Of a stretch of 64,000 nt of DNA, positions 16,389 to 24,486 are shown in pieces (within the stretch, counting starts at the first letter, position 1; each line of letters opens with the position of its first letter). The notes beneath the pieces are model-generated. The model was not told the DNA's origin. It saw nothing but the letters and a program-made list of their open reading frames with translations, and did not search any database. The position numbers were made by a program, and so were the translations under genes. The stretch lies in NCBI RefSeq assembly GCF_000725485.1, contig NZ_JOAG01000027.1:1-64000 (forward strand). Direction: 5' to 3'. This stretch comes from Nonomuraea candida. GTDB lineage: Bacteria; Actinomycetota; Actinomycetes; Streptosporangiales; Streptosporangiaceae.

Positions 16389-17351
16389 GTGAACACCGCC
16401 ACATCCCGTACCACCTCATCCCGTACCGCCACATCCGGTACCGCCACCTTCCGCACGGCCGTCGTCCGCACCCCGGGCGGGCCCGACGCGATCGAGATCA
16501 TCGACGTTCCCGTCACCGAGCCGGGGCCCGGCCAGGTCCGGGTCCGGGTCGCCGCCGCGCCGGTCAACCCGGTCGACCTGGGGGTCGCGGGCGGCTTCTT
16601 CCACGCCGCCGGGCTGATCGACCAGCCCGCGCACACCGGCCTGGGCTGGGAGTTCGCCGGCACCGTCGTCGCCGCCGGTCCCGGCGCCGGCCTGGCCCCC
16701 GGCACCCGGGTCGCCGGCCTGGTGGACGGCTTCGACCGCGACTTCGGCACCTACGCCGAGCAGCTCGTCGTGCCGGTCACCGCGCTGGCCGCCGTCCCCG
16801 ACGGGCTGGACCTGGTCACCGCGTCGACGGTGCCGCTCAACGGGCTCACCGCCGCCCAGATCCTCGACCTGCTCGGCGACGCGCCGGCGGGTGCGAACCG
16901 GCTGCTGGTGACCGGCGCGGCCGGCGCGGTCGGGGGCTACCTCGCCGCGCTCGCGCCCGAGCGCGGCTGGCAGGTGACCGGTCTGGCCAGGGCCGAGGAC
17001 GAGGAGTTCGTACGCGGCCTCGGCGCCGGCTTCACCACGCGCGCCGAGCCGGGCTGGGACGCGGTCGCCGACACCGCGACGCTGCAGGAGCCGGCCCTGG
17101 CCCTGGTCCGCGACGGCGGCGCGTTCGTCGGCGTCCGGCCGAACGCGGTGCCGGCCGCCGAGCGGGGGATCACCGTGGCCGTCGTGATGGTCCACCCCGA
17201 CAGCTCCCGGTTGAGCGGCCTGCTCGCCCGCGCCGCGTCCGGCGGCCTGCCGGCCCGGGTGCACGCGGCCCTGCCGCTGGACCGGGCCGCCGACGCCCAC
17301 CGGGCCCTGGCCAAGGGCGGCGTCCGGGGTCGCTACGTCCTCCGACCCTGA
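16389..17351 (+). CDS. NADP-dependent quinone oxidoreductase (zinc-free MDR family)
   Basis: A 320-residue medium-chain reductase of the quinone oxidoreductase type. Seen are VRVAAAPVNPVDLGVAGG, GWEFAGTVVAAGPG, the nucleotide loop VTGAAGAVGGYLAALA and the late KGGVRGRYVLRP. No zinc-binding Cys set is present. GTG at 16389 has GGGAG eight bases upstream; an ATG 13 codons earlier lacks such a site. The first 20 residues are a Thr/Ser/Arg-rich tail coded by short repeats (TSRTT, SRTAT, SGTAT, FRTA). Expected to reduce quinones or enones, induced through the divergent HxlR. Confidence 0.9.
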   Translation: MNTATSRTTSSRTATSGTATFRTAVVRTPGGPDAIEIIDVPVTEPGPGQVRVRVAAAPVNPVDLGVAGGFFHAAGLIDQPAHTGLGWEFAGTVVAAGPGAGLAPGTRVAGLVDGFDRDFGTYAEQLVVPVTALAAVPDGLDLVTASTVPLNGLTAAQILDLLGDAPAGANRLLVTGAAGAVGGYLAALAPERGWQVTGLARAEDEEFVRGLGAGFTTRAEPGWDAVADTATLQEPALALVRDGGAFVGVRPNAVPAAERGITVAVVMVHPDSSRLSGLLARAASGGLPARVHAALPLDRAADAHRALAKGGVRGRYVLRP

Positions 17352-17569
17352 CCACGACGACGGCCTGTTCCCTCGTCGAAGCGCCTGCCCGATGTGCGGC
17401 CGGTGAAATGCAGCAGCATGAGGTTGTCGCCGACCCCGCCTCTGCCGCGCCGGATCAGGGCCTTGACGATCGGGTTCACCAGCCGCATGAGAGCACCGGG
17501 CGGGTGACTCCTCGTCACCGCCGCCTTCCCTGCATCGGTCACGAACGGCATGATAGCGATCTTTCGCAC
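17333..17569 (-). pseudogene. Truncated deazaflavin-dependent nitroreductase-like remnant
   Basis: A 78-codon frame whose middle resembles the N-terminus of the F420-dependent nitroreductase (DDN) family: MRLVNPIVKALI, then LLHFTGRTSGRRF. Full family members run on for another 70-100 residues with a beta barrel; here the frame turns into an Arg/Gly-rich run and stops inside the last codons of the convergent oxidoreductase gene. It is therefore most likely a gene fragment left by a deletion whose endpoint is that gene's 3' end. Confidence 0.6.
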
Positions 17570-17716
17570 CAGGATGGCGACAGATGTCCGGGCAGCCTCC
17601 GGGGGGAGACCCGACCGGGGCCTCCCGCGCCGGGCTCGATGGCGCGGCCTGCTCTGCCACTGGCGGGTGGCCTCATGGAGCAGGCCGATCAGCTCATCCT
17701 GAGGATCTCGGCGCGC

Positions 17717-18586
17717 TCACGGAGCCCGGCCGTCCATGAGCGCCAGGTAGCCGTCCTCCAGGGTGGGCTCGACCGGCCGGGCGTAGGGGTCCGGCGGCGC
17801 GGCCGACACCACCCGGTACCGCATCCCCGCCCCCTCCGGCAGCGCCGACACCACTCGTCCCGCCGCCGGCGCCGGCCCGGAGGTCGTCACCGTCCACACC
17901 TGGCGGTGCGCCTGTGACACCAGCTCGCTCACCGTGCCCTGGAACGCCAGCCGCCCGTGGCCCAGCACGGCCAGTGACCGGCACGTCTGCGCCACGTCAT
18001 CGACGATGTGCGTGCTCAGCAGCACCGTACGGTCCCCGGCCAGCTGCGACAGCAGGGTGCGGAACCGGATGCGCTCCTCAGGGTCCAGCCCCGTCGTCGG
18101 CTCGTCCACGATCAGCAGCCGCGGGTCGGCGAGCAGCGCCTGCGCGATCCCGACCCGCCGTAGCATGCCGCCGGAGAAGCCCTTCAGCCTGCGATCGGCC
18201 ACGTCCGACAGCGCCACCACCTCCAGCAGCTCGGCGATCCTGCGCCGCCGCGCCGATCGGGAGTGCAGCCCTTTGAGCAGCGCGATGTAGTCCAGGAACC
18301 GGCGGGCGCTCAGATCCGGATACACCCCCAGGTCCTGCGGGAGGTAGCCGAGCGTTCGCCGCACCGCCAGCCGGCCTTCCGCCGTGGCCAGGTCGTGGCC
18401 GCCGATGACGACGCGGCCGGAGGTCGGCTTCAGCAGCCCGGCCAGGATCCGCATGAACGTGGTCTTGCCCGCGCCGTTGGCGCCCAGCAGCCCGTACATG
18501 CCGGTCGGCACCACCAGGCTCAGGCCGTCCAGGGCGCGGGCGCCACCCTTGTAGGTCTTGGTCAGGTCGGAGACGTCGATACGCAT
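17717..18586 (-). CDS. ABC transporter ATP-binding protein
   Basis: An ATPase of about 289 residues: Walker A LLGANGAGKTTFMR, Q loop LGYLPQDLGVYPD, signature GFSGGMLRRVGIAQAL, Walker B LLIVDEPTTGLD, switch LSTHIVDD, then a 70-residue C-terminal extension. ATG at 18586 (MRIDVSDLTKTY) follows the previous stop by one base. It is the last gene of an operon that begins with an ECF sigma factor and contains three membrane proteins, so it should energise that ABC-2 type transporter. Confidence 0.93.
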   Translation of the reverse strand: MRIDVSDLTKTYKGGARALDGLSLVVPTGMYGLLGANGAGKTTFMRILAGLLKPTSGRVVIGGHDLATAEGRLAVRRTLGYLPQDLGVYPDLSARRFLDYIALLKGLHSRSARRRRIAELLEVVALSDVADRRLKGFSGGMLRRVGIAQALLADPRLLIVDEPTTGLDPEERIRFRTLLSQLAGDRTVLLSTHIVDDVAQTCRSLAVLGHGRLAFQGTVSELVSQAHRQVWTVTTSGPAPAAGRVVSALPEGAGMRYRVVSAAPPDPYARPVEPTLEDGYLALMDGRAP

Positions 18587-18587
18587 G

Positions 18588-19370
18588 TCAGGACTCGCTT
18601 CGGGAGGCATGGAGCCGGACCAGGGACAGGACGGCCGCGGCGAGCGCGATCATCACGCCGATCCACAGCCAGGCGGTGGCGGGGGTGTAGCCGGGGCGCA
18701 GGAAATCGAGCACGGCCGAGGCTCGCCCGTATCCGGGCGGGATCGGTGTCAGCAGGCCGTACCTGACGTACTCGCCGGTCGCTGAGAAGACCGTGTGGGA
18801 CAGGGTCGGCATCAGGCTCGCCGGGATGACGTTCCCCCAGAACCAGTACGCCACGAACAGCACGCGGAACACCATCGGCGGCAGCAGCAGCGGCCCCGCG
18901 AACGCCAGCGCGCCGACGAACACCAGTCCCGGCAGGATCGAGGCCAGGAACGTCACCGCCGCCCAGCCGAGTGCCGACGGCTGCCCCTCGACGAACACGT
19001 ACAGCAGCGCCCGCCCGAAGTACGCGATCGCCAGGGGCACGGCCGTGGCCGCGCACACGCCCGCGTACTTCCCGATCAGCCTGGCCGTCCGGCCCGACGG
19101 GGTGGCGTCCAGGATCCCGTCCACGCGCAGCACCCGCTCCCGTGGCAGCCGGTCGGCCAGCATGCAGCCGTACACGATGGGCAGCAAGGTGACGACGATC
19201 TGGGCCGCGACGCCCATCGCCTCCTTGGGCGCCGAGACCTCGTACACGCCCAGGTCCAGCGACCAGTAGTCCAGCACGGTGACCATCACGGCCACGACCA
19301 GGCCGTACACGATCCACAGCGATGGACGGCGGAGCTGCATCGCGAACTCGTAACGCAGGCTGGCGATCAT
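18588..19370 (-). CDS. ABC-2 type membrane protein
   Basis: A 260-residue polytopic protein, starting MIASLRYEFAMQLRRPS (the charged amphipathic opening of ABC-2 permeases), with about six hydrophobic segments. Regions such as LLPIVYGCMLADRLPRERVLRVDGILDATP and RAEYV-type loops resemble large ABC-2 permeases of actinobacteria that act with a single ATPase. It overlaps the upstream membrane gene by four bases and abuts the ATPase gene. Confidence 0.85.
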   Translation of the reverse strand: MIASLRYEFAMQLRRPSLWIVYGLVVAVMVTVLDYWSLDLGVYEVSAPKEAMGVAAQIVVTLLPIVYGCMLADRLPRERVLRVDGILDATPSGRTARLIGKYAGVCAATAVPLAIAYFGRALLYVFVEGQPSALGWAAVTFLASILPGLVFVGALAFAGPLLLPPMVFRVLFVAYWFWGNVIPASLMPTLSHTVFSATGEYVRYGLLTPIPPGYGRASAVLDFLRPGYTPATAWLWIGVMIALAAAVLSLVRLHASRSES

Positions 19371-20056
19371 TCGGGCTCTCCTCGCAGCACGCGCTCGGCG
19401 TTCCCGAGCAGCAGCCAGCCGGCGACGGCCAGCAGGACGGCGGTGGACATCAGGAACAGGCGGTTGACCGGCCAGCCGTCGCTCCCCCAGGACGTGGTCG
19501 CGAACAGGTGCAGGAGCCGGTATGCCGGATTGTCCGCCAGCGCGCCGCCGACGATCTGCTCCCCGGTCCACACGAACGCCACCAGCGAGGCGGCCGCCGC
19601 GGTGCTGCGCAGCGCCGCGGCCGCGAAGAAGCCGAGGGCCGCCAGCCACAGCGCGGGCGCCAGCCACACCAGTTGCCCGGCCGCGCCGCCGTACGCGAAC
19701 GTCCACCAGCCGCTCGCCATCAGCGCGGCGCAGACCGCCACCGCGCACGCGCCCGTGCAGCCCAGCGCCACGGCCAGGCGGCGCAACAGCGCGGGGCGGT
19801 AACCGCGCGGAATGGCCAGCCGCAGCTCGGCCACCGGATCGCGGCCGGGCAGCGTGGCCGCGACCATCCCCGACAGCAGCGGCACGCCCATCTCCAGCGC
19901 GCCCATCAGCATCCAGCGGGTGTTCTCCTCACGCGAGCCGAGCCGGGTGCCGAAAGCGGCGAGAAGCAGAATGAGAGCGGCCAGCACGGGAGGCCCCAGC
20001 AAGGCGGGCAACCCCGCCCGCCGGGCCTCGTGCCGCCAGAGATCGACAGGTTTCAT
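19367..20056 (-). CDS. Membrane protein of ECF/ABC operon
   Basis: A 229-residue protein with six hydrophobic segments. It begins MKPVDLWRHEARRAGLPALL and is probably a further permease subunit; the SREENTRWMLMGALEMGVPLLSGMVAA region is characteristic of a family seen only beside ABC-2 ATPases in actinobacteria. Overlaps both neighbours by four bases. Function beyond membrane transport is not established. Confidence 0.8.
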   Translation of the reverse strand: MKPVDLWRHEARRAGLPALLGPPVLAALILLLAAFGTRLGSREENTRWMLMGALEMGVPLLSGMVAATLPGRDPVAELRLAIPRGYRPALLRRLAVALGCTGACAVAVCAALMASGWWTFAYGGAAGQLVWLAPALWLAALGFFAAAALRSTAAAASLVAFVWTGEQIVGGALADNPAYRLLHLFATTSWGSDGWPVNRLFLMSTAVLLAVAGWLLLGNAERVLRGEPE

Positions 20057-20802
20057 GCTGAGTGAGTAGCGGCGGCCCGCCGCATGGGTTCAATCCGGCC
20101 CGCGAGTGCGACGGCCGCCCCCGCCAGCACCACGGCCAGCGCGAACGTCCACGGCCCGCTCTGCCAGAGCACCCGATAGCCATCGGGAACCGGCACAGCG
20201 GTCAGCTGCGCCAGCGCCGGCACGCACCACGCCGCCAGCGCCACGCCCACCGCCCCGTCCGGACGCCACCACACCGACAGCAGCAAGGCCACCGCCGCGA
20301 GCAGCGCCATCGGGCCCAGCCAGGCCATGACCAGCCCCGTCACCGCCCCAGGCGACCCGTCCACCACCGCCAGCGCCCCGGAGACCAGCAACGCCAGCGC
20401 CAGGTCGTACCCGAACACCAGCGTCACCCGCGCGAGCAGCACCACCCTCGGCGACGTCGGCGTGGCGGCCACCACCTCGGACGCGTGATCCCGTTCCGGC
20501 CCGTAGAGCCCCGCCACACCCATGCCGGCCACCAGCGGCACGCTCAGCCCGAGCGCGACCTCCGGCACGGCCGCCCGCATCGCGGCGAATCCCGCGCAGA
20601 CCGCCACGACCAGGAACGACGCCGCCCACACCCCGGAGTGCAACAGCCGCGCCTCCATCACCAGCAGCTGCCACGCCCGTCGCGGCGCCGGCACGGCGTG
20701 CGCCCGGACATCACCGAGCCCGCCTTCCAGCGCCGAAGCGGCCAGCACCGCCGGAATCAGCCGCTCCGCCGGCGGCGCGCCGCGCTCTGCCTCACTGTCC
20801 AT
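20053..20802 (-). CDS. Membrane protein of ECF/ABC operon
   Basis: A 249-residue protein with a roughly 45-residue cytoplasmic N-terminus (MDSEAERGAPPAERL) followed by six hydrophobic segments, including VPLVAGMGVAGLYGPERDHASEVVAATPTSP. Its start overlaps the ECF sigma gene by 11 bases. A protein encoded directly behind an ECF sigma gene is often its anti-sigma factor; here no zinc-binding HxxxCxxC motif is visible, but the soluble N-terminus could still hold the sigma factor. Alternatively it is simply an ABC permease half. Confidence 0.75.
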   Translation of the reverse strand: MDSEAERGAPPAERLIPAVLAASALEGGLGDVRAHAVPAPRRAWQLLVMEARLLHSGVWAASFLVVAVCAGFAAMRAAVPEVALGLSVPLVAGMGVAGLYGPERDHASEVVAATPTSPRVVLLARVTLVFGYDLALALLVSGALAVVDGSPGAVTGLVMAWLGPMALLAAVALLLSVWWRPDGAVGVALAAWCVPALAQLTAVPVPDGYRVLWQSGPWTFALAVVLAGAAVALAGRIEPMRRAAATHSA

Positions 20803-21319
20803 GCAGGCTCTCCCTGAGTCTCGTCCGGGCCAGGTGCAGCCGGCTCTTCACCGTGCCGACGGGGATCCCCAGCACCTCGGCGATGTCCTGATGCGCCAGA
20901 TCCACCACGAAATGAAGCACGGCCACGTCCCGTTGTGCCGGCGGCAGCCGCGCCAGCAGCGCCTCCAGCGAGTCGCCGCCGACCGCCAGCTCCTCCGGCC
21001 CCGGCAGCGGGTCGGCCCGCTCGTACGGCTCCGCGGCCTGCGGGGGCGCCGCCGTCCGCAACCGGTTGTGCGCCTGCCTGCGCGCCACCCCGAACAGCCA
21101 CGTGCTCACGCTCGACCGGCGCTGGAACGTGCCCGCCGATCGCCACACGGCCAGCATGGTGTCCTGCAGGATCTCCTCGGCGGTTCCTCTGTCCCCGGCC
21201 AGCCGCAGCAGGAAGGCGAACAGCGGCTCACCGTAGCGCTCGTACAGCTCGGTCAGCGCGGCGGTGTCGCCATCGGCCACCCTGGACAGGACGCGCGCGT
21301 CCGCATCAGTCCTCTTCAT
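20792..21319 (-). CDS. ECF (sigma-70 family) RNA polymerase sigma factor
   Basis: A 175-residue extracytoplasmic function sigma factor with only regions 2 and 4. Region 2: ALTELYERYGEPLFAFLLRL, AEEILQDTMLAVWRSAGTF, SSVSTWLFGVARRQAHNRLR. Region 4: LEALLARLPPAQRDVAVLHF, LAHQDIAEVLGIPVGTVKSRLHLARTRL. First gene of a five-gene operon with three membrane proteins and an ABC ATPase, suggesting that it directs expression of that transporter in response to an envelope signal. Confidence 0.95.
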   Translation of the reverse strand: MKRTDADARVLSRVADGDTAALTELYERYGEPLFAFLLRLAGDRGTAEEILQDTMLAVWRSAGTFQRRSSVSTWLFGVARRQAHNRLRTAAPPQAAEPYERADPLPGPEELAVGGDSLEALLARLPPAQRDVAVLHFVVDLAHQDIAEVLGIPVGTVKSRLHLARTRLRESLHGQ

Positions 21320-21451
21320 CGGCGGGTGAGTAGCATCGCCGGCCCTTTCAGGTTCACCCCGGGCGGCATCCTCCGGCGTGGTGAGCAGGCGGGGCAGCGG
21401 CCGGACGGTGCCGCACTGCCCCAGGATCAGCCGACGGCGCCGCCCGTCGGG

Positions 21452-21469
21452 CGTACGCGGCCGCGTACG
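21452..21469. promoter_or_regulatory. 18-bp perfect palindrome upstream of ECF sigma gene
   Basis: CGTACGCGG followed by its exact reverse complement CCGCGTACG. It lies 133 bp upstream of the sigma factor start in a 257-bp non-coding stretch. Could be an operator or just a hairpin; no partner is identifiable. Confidence 0.45.
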
Positions 21470-21576
21470 GCGATGTCACCCTCGGCGATCGGGTCATTCT
21501 CCGGCCGGCGCAGCACTCCGGCCGCTGACCAGCGGGTGCGCTCGACGGCCCGGATGACGACCGGTGCCGGCGCCGA

Positions 21577-22566
21577 TCACGCGGCGGGCCGAGGCCCTGC
21601 GGCGCGGCGCAGCCGGTTGGCGATCGCGGCGCCCAGCCCCTGCTCCGCGGGCAGGGACGCGATGATGAGGTCGCAGCCGCGCTGGTCGAGCTCGCGCAGG
21701 AACCCGTACAGCCCGCGCGCGTAGGCGGGGATCGACGCGGGGACCGTCACCACGGCGTGCGCCTTCACCTCGGCCCCGGCGAGGGCGGAGGGCAGCAGCA
21801 CGCCCACCTGGCGCCCCGACTCCTGCGCGAGCTCCGCTTCGGCGATCACCTCGCCGGGCTCGACGAGGACGACTCGGGCCCGCGGCGCGTAGTGCGAGGG
21901 ATGCTGGCCCGGCACCCGTATGTGGCTCGTCACGGGGACCGCGAGCGGGCGTCCCAGCGCCGCTTCGAGGTCTTCGCGCGTCACCCCGCCGGGCCGCAGC
22001 ACGCTCAGGGTGTCGCTCGTGGCGTCGACGATGGTCGACTCGACGCCGACCTGGCAGGGCCCGCCGTCCAGCACGAGGTCGACGGCGTCCCCGAGCTCGG
22101 CGTGGACATGGCCGGCCGTGGTGGGGCTGACCGAGCCGAAGCGGTTGGCGGACGGGGCCGCGATGCCGCCGCCGAAGGCCGCCAGCAGCGCCAGCGCGAC
22201 AGGATGGGCGGGTACGCGCACGGCCACCGTGTCCAGGCCGCCGGTCGTCTCCAGAGGCACCCGGCGGCCGCGCCGCAGCACCAGCGTCAGCGGCCCCGGC
22301 CAGAAGCGCTCGGCCAGCGAGCGGGCCGTCGCCGGCACGTCCTCGGCCCAGCCGTCCAGCCGGCCGGCGTCGCCGAGGTGCACGATCAGGGGGTGGGACG
22401 GCGGGCGGCCCTTGACCTGGAAGACGCGCGTGACGGCGGCGCCGTCCGCGGCGTCGGCGCCCAGACCGTAGACGGTCTCGGTCGGGAAGGCCACCAGGCC
22501 CCCGCCGCGCAACACCGCCGCCGCCCTGTCGATGGCCGCCTCGTCGATGTCACCGGATCCTGCCAT
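21577..22566 (-). CDS. sua5: L-threonylcarbamoyladenylate synthase (Sua5 type)
   Basis: A 329-residue enzyme that makes threonylcarbamoyl-AMP from Thr, bicarbonate and ATP for the t6A37 modification of ANN-decoding tRNAs. The TsaC/YrdC domain (about residues 1-200) shows FPTETVYGLGADA, VKGRPPSHPLIVHL, FWPGPLTLVL, VAVRVPAHPVALALL, APSANRFGSVSPT and VESTIVDAT; SHYAPRARVV marks the linker to the C-terminal SUA5 domain. ATG at 22566 is preferred to the adjacent GTG. Most actinobacteria also carry a short TsaC near prfA, so this longer copy, far from that context, may be a second one. Confidence 0.93.
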   Translation of the reverse strand: MAGSGDIDEAAIDRAAAVLRGGGLVAFPTETVYGLGADAADGAAVTRVFQVKGRPPSHPLIVHLGDAGRLDGWAEDVPATARSLAERFWPGPLTLVLRRGRRVPLETTGGLDTVAVRVPAHPVALALLAAFGGGIAAPSANRFGSVSPTTAGHVHAELGDAVDLVLDGGPCQVGVESTIVDATSDTLSVLRPGGVTREDLEAALGRPLAVPVTSHIRVPGQHPSHYAPRARVVLVEPGEVIAEAELAQESGRQVGVLLPSALAGAEVKAHAVVTVPASIPAYARGLYGFLRELDQRGCDLIIASLPAEQGLGAAIANRLRRAAGPRPAA

Positions 22567-22898
22567 CACCTTGAAACCCTTCCACTGTTCTCTGACTCGT
22601 CACGTTCTGCACACCGGCGACGAACCGGCGCCTGCCCTGCGCCGAGGAGCAGAGCAGCGCCTGCCCCGTCACCGCTCCTACGGGGCCCGCCGCCGCTCAT
22701 GCAGGGAGCGGCGCTGCGCCGGGGGCTCGGTCATGGCCGCAGGCTACCGGGCCGGCTCACACGAGAACGCATGCGGGGAGTAAAGCAGAAGGGGCGGGCA
22801 GGGTGCTTGCGCCTGGTCATCGACGCGGGACTCGACGTCCTGCCGGCGAATGGCCCAATATCGTAGAACGGAACCATACGTTCCCATAGACTGGGGGG
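22567..22898. other. Intergenic region without recognisable gene
   Basis: About 330 bp between the divergent Sua5 and TetR genes. It holds only short open frames with no ribosome sites; the TetR operator described separately lies at its right end. Confidence 0.6.
22870..22884. promoter_or_regulatory. Inverted repeat upstream of TetR gene
   Basis: GGAAC-CATAC-GTTCC, perfect 5-bp arms, 14 bp upstream of the TetR start. Likely the autoregulatory operator. Confidence 0.55.
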
Positions 22899-23537
22899 AT
22901 GACCAGCGCACCCATGAGCGGCCGTAAGGCGCAGGCCGCGCGTAACGACGAGTTGATCCTCCAGGCGGCGCGGGCCGTCTTCACCGCCGACCCCGGCGCC
23001 CCCATCGCGGCCGTGGCCGAGCGGGCGGGCGTCGGGATCAGCGCGCTCTATCGCCGCTACCCCAGCAAGGAGGCCCTGCTGCAGAAGTTGTGCGGCGACG
23101 GGCTGCGGCTCTACATCGAGGTCAGCGAGCGGGCGCTGGCCGACGACGGAGATCCGTGGGAGGCGTTCGCGGGCTACCTGCGCGGCATCGTGGACGCCGA
23201 CTCCAGCTCGCTGACGATCAAGCTGGCCGGCACGTTCACCCCGTCGGAGGAGCTCTTCCCGCTGTCCGGCAGGGCCTCCGAGCTGGCCGTCGAGGTGCAT
23301 CGGCGGGCGGTGGCGGCGGGCGTGCTGCGGCCCGACGTGACGGTGGCCGACATCGCGCTGCTGTTCGAGCAGATCGCCTCGATCAAGCTGGGCGGCGAGG
23401 AGCGGGTGTGGGAGCTGCGCCATCGCTATCTGGCGCTGGCGATGGACGCGCTGCGCGTCCCGCCGGCCCACCGCGAGCTGCCGGGCCCCGCGCCGCGGGA
23501 CGAGGAACTGGCCGCGCGCTGGGTCCCGCGCACCTGA
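22899..23537 (+). CDS. TetR family regulator
   Basis: A 212-residue regulator with helix-turn-helix IAAVAERAGVGISALYRRYPSKEALLQKL at residues 43-71 and an all-helical C-terminal domain containing SIKLGGEERVWELRHRYLALAMDAL, a pattern common in actinobacterial TetR proteins. A GGGGGG run immediately precedes the ATG; a second Met five codons on is possible. It stands alone, with no obvious partner gene; an autoregulatory palindrome lies in its promoter. Confidence 0.9.
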   Translation: MTSAPMSGRKAQAARNDELILQAARAVFTADPGAPIAAVAERAGVGISALYRRYPSKEALLQKLCGDGLRLYIEVSERALADDGDPWEAFAGYLRGIVDADSSSLTIKLAGTFTPSEELFPLSGRASELAVEVHRRAVAAGVLRPDVTVADIALLFEQIASIKLGGEERVWELRHRYLALAMDALRVPPAHRELPGPAPRDEELAARWVPRT

Positions 23538-23564
23538 CCCGCCACCGCGCCCGTCCCCGGGTAA

Positions 23565-23610
23565 GCGGCCACGTCAGCGGCCACGTCACGGCCACGTCGG
23601 CGGCCACGTC
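23565..23610. repeat. Short direct repeats of cggccacgtc
   Basis: Four closely spaced copies of cggccacgtc in the gap between the TetR gene and the convergent CoA-lyase gene. Non-coding. Confidence 0.8.
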
Positions 23611-24486
23611 TCAGCCCGGCGGGTGGCCGGCGAGGCGTTCGGCCAGGGCGACGGTGCGGCGGGCGCGGGCGACGATGGGGGCGTCCACGAAGCGGCCGTC
23701 GGGCAGCGCGACCGCGCCGACGCCGGCCCGTTCGGCCTCCTCCGCCGCGGCGACGATCTCGGCGGCCCTGGCCGTCTCCTCCTCGGTGGGCCGGAACGCC
23801 CGCCTGATCACGGGGATCTGGCGGGGGTGGATGGCGGTCCTGCCGAACAGCCCGAGCGCGCGGCCCGCCCGGCAGGAGGCCAGCAGCCCGGCCTCGTCCT
23901 TGACGTCGGGATAGACGGACATGGGCACCGGGGCGAGCCCGGCCGCGGCGGCGGCGAGCACGACCTGCAGCCGCAGGTGGTTCATGGCCTGCTCGTCGGT
24001 GACGGCCAGTTCGGCGGCGAGGTCCTGCTCGCCCAGCGCGACGCCGGCCACGCCGGGGTGCGCGGCGATCTCGCGGGCGGCGACGATCCCGGCCGCCGAC
24101 TCCAGCAGCGCGTACGCCGGGACGCCGCCCGCCAGGCCGGCCACCGCGTCCAGCAGCGCCGCCGACTCGACCTTCGGCAGCCGTACGGCGTCGGCCAGCT
24201 CGCCGACGGCGGCCAGGTCGTCGCGTCCGCGCCCGCCGGCCGGGTCGTTGACCCGCACGTGCAGCTCGACGCCGGGCCGGCCGGGGCGCTCGCGCAGGTA
24301 GTCGGCCGCGTTGCGCCGGGCGGCGTCCTTCCTGGCGGGCGCGACCGCGTCCTCCAGGTCGATGATGACCACGTCGGCGCCCGAGGCCACCGCCTTGTCG
24401 AACCGCTCGGGGCGGTCCCCGGGCACGTACAGCCAGGTCACGGGAAGCCGGGTCACGGGAAGCCGGGTCACGGGAGGGCGGGTCAT
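23611..24486 (-). CDS. HpcH/HpaI-CitE family CoA-ester lyase
   Basis: A 291-residue Mg-dependent lyase of the CitE/malyl-CoA lyase type, which splits or forms beta-hydroxyacyl-CoA thioesters. Family marks: WLYVPGDRPERFDKA, VIIDLEDAVAP with the metal-binding acidic residues, LHVRVND, VRLPKVESA, LLESAAGI, GEQDLAAEL and FGRTAIHPRQIPVI. The N-terminus is a 15-bp repeat coding PVTRL three times; each repeat carries an in-frame GTG, so the true start may be the last GTG just before WLYVPG. Four-base overlap with a CoA-transferase gene suggests a shared pathway for a dicarboxylic or branched acid; the substrate is not evident. Confidence 0.9.
   Translation of the reverse strand: MTRPPVTRLPVTRLPVTWLYVPGDRPERFDKAVASGADVVIIDLEDAVAPARKDAARRNAADYLRERPGRPGVELHVRVNDPAGGRGRDDLAAVGELADAVRLPKVESAALLDAVAGLAGGVPAYALLESAAGIVAAREIAAHPGVAGVALGEQDLAAELAVTDEQAMNHLRLQVVLAAAAAGLAPVPMSVYPDVKDEAGLLASCRAGRALGLFGRTAIHPRQIPVIRRAFRPTEEETARAAEIVAAAEEAERAGVGAVALPDGRFVDAPIVARARRTVALAERLAGHPPG
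24436..24480. repeat. 15-bp in-frame repeat at lyase start
   Basis: Three copies of ggtcacgggaagccg (the third diverged) coding the PVTRL repeat at the lyase N-terminus. Each supplies an alternative GTG start codon on the minus strand. Confidence 0.85.
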
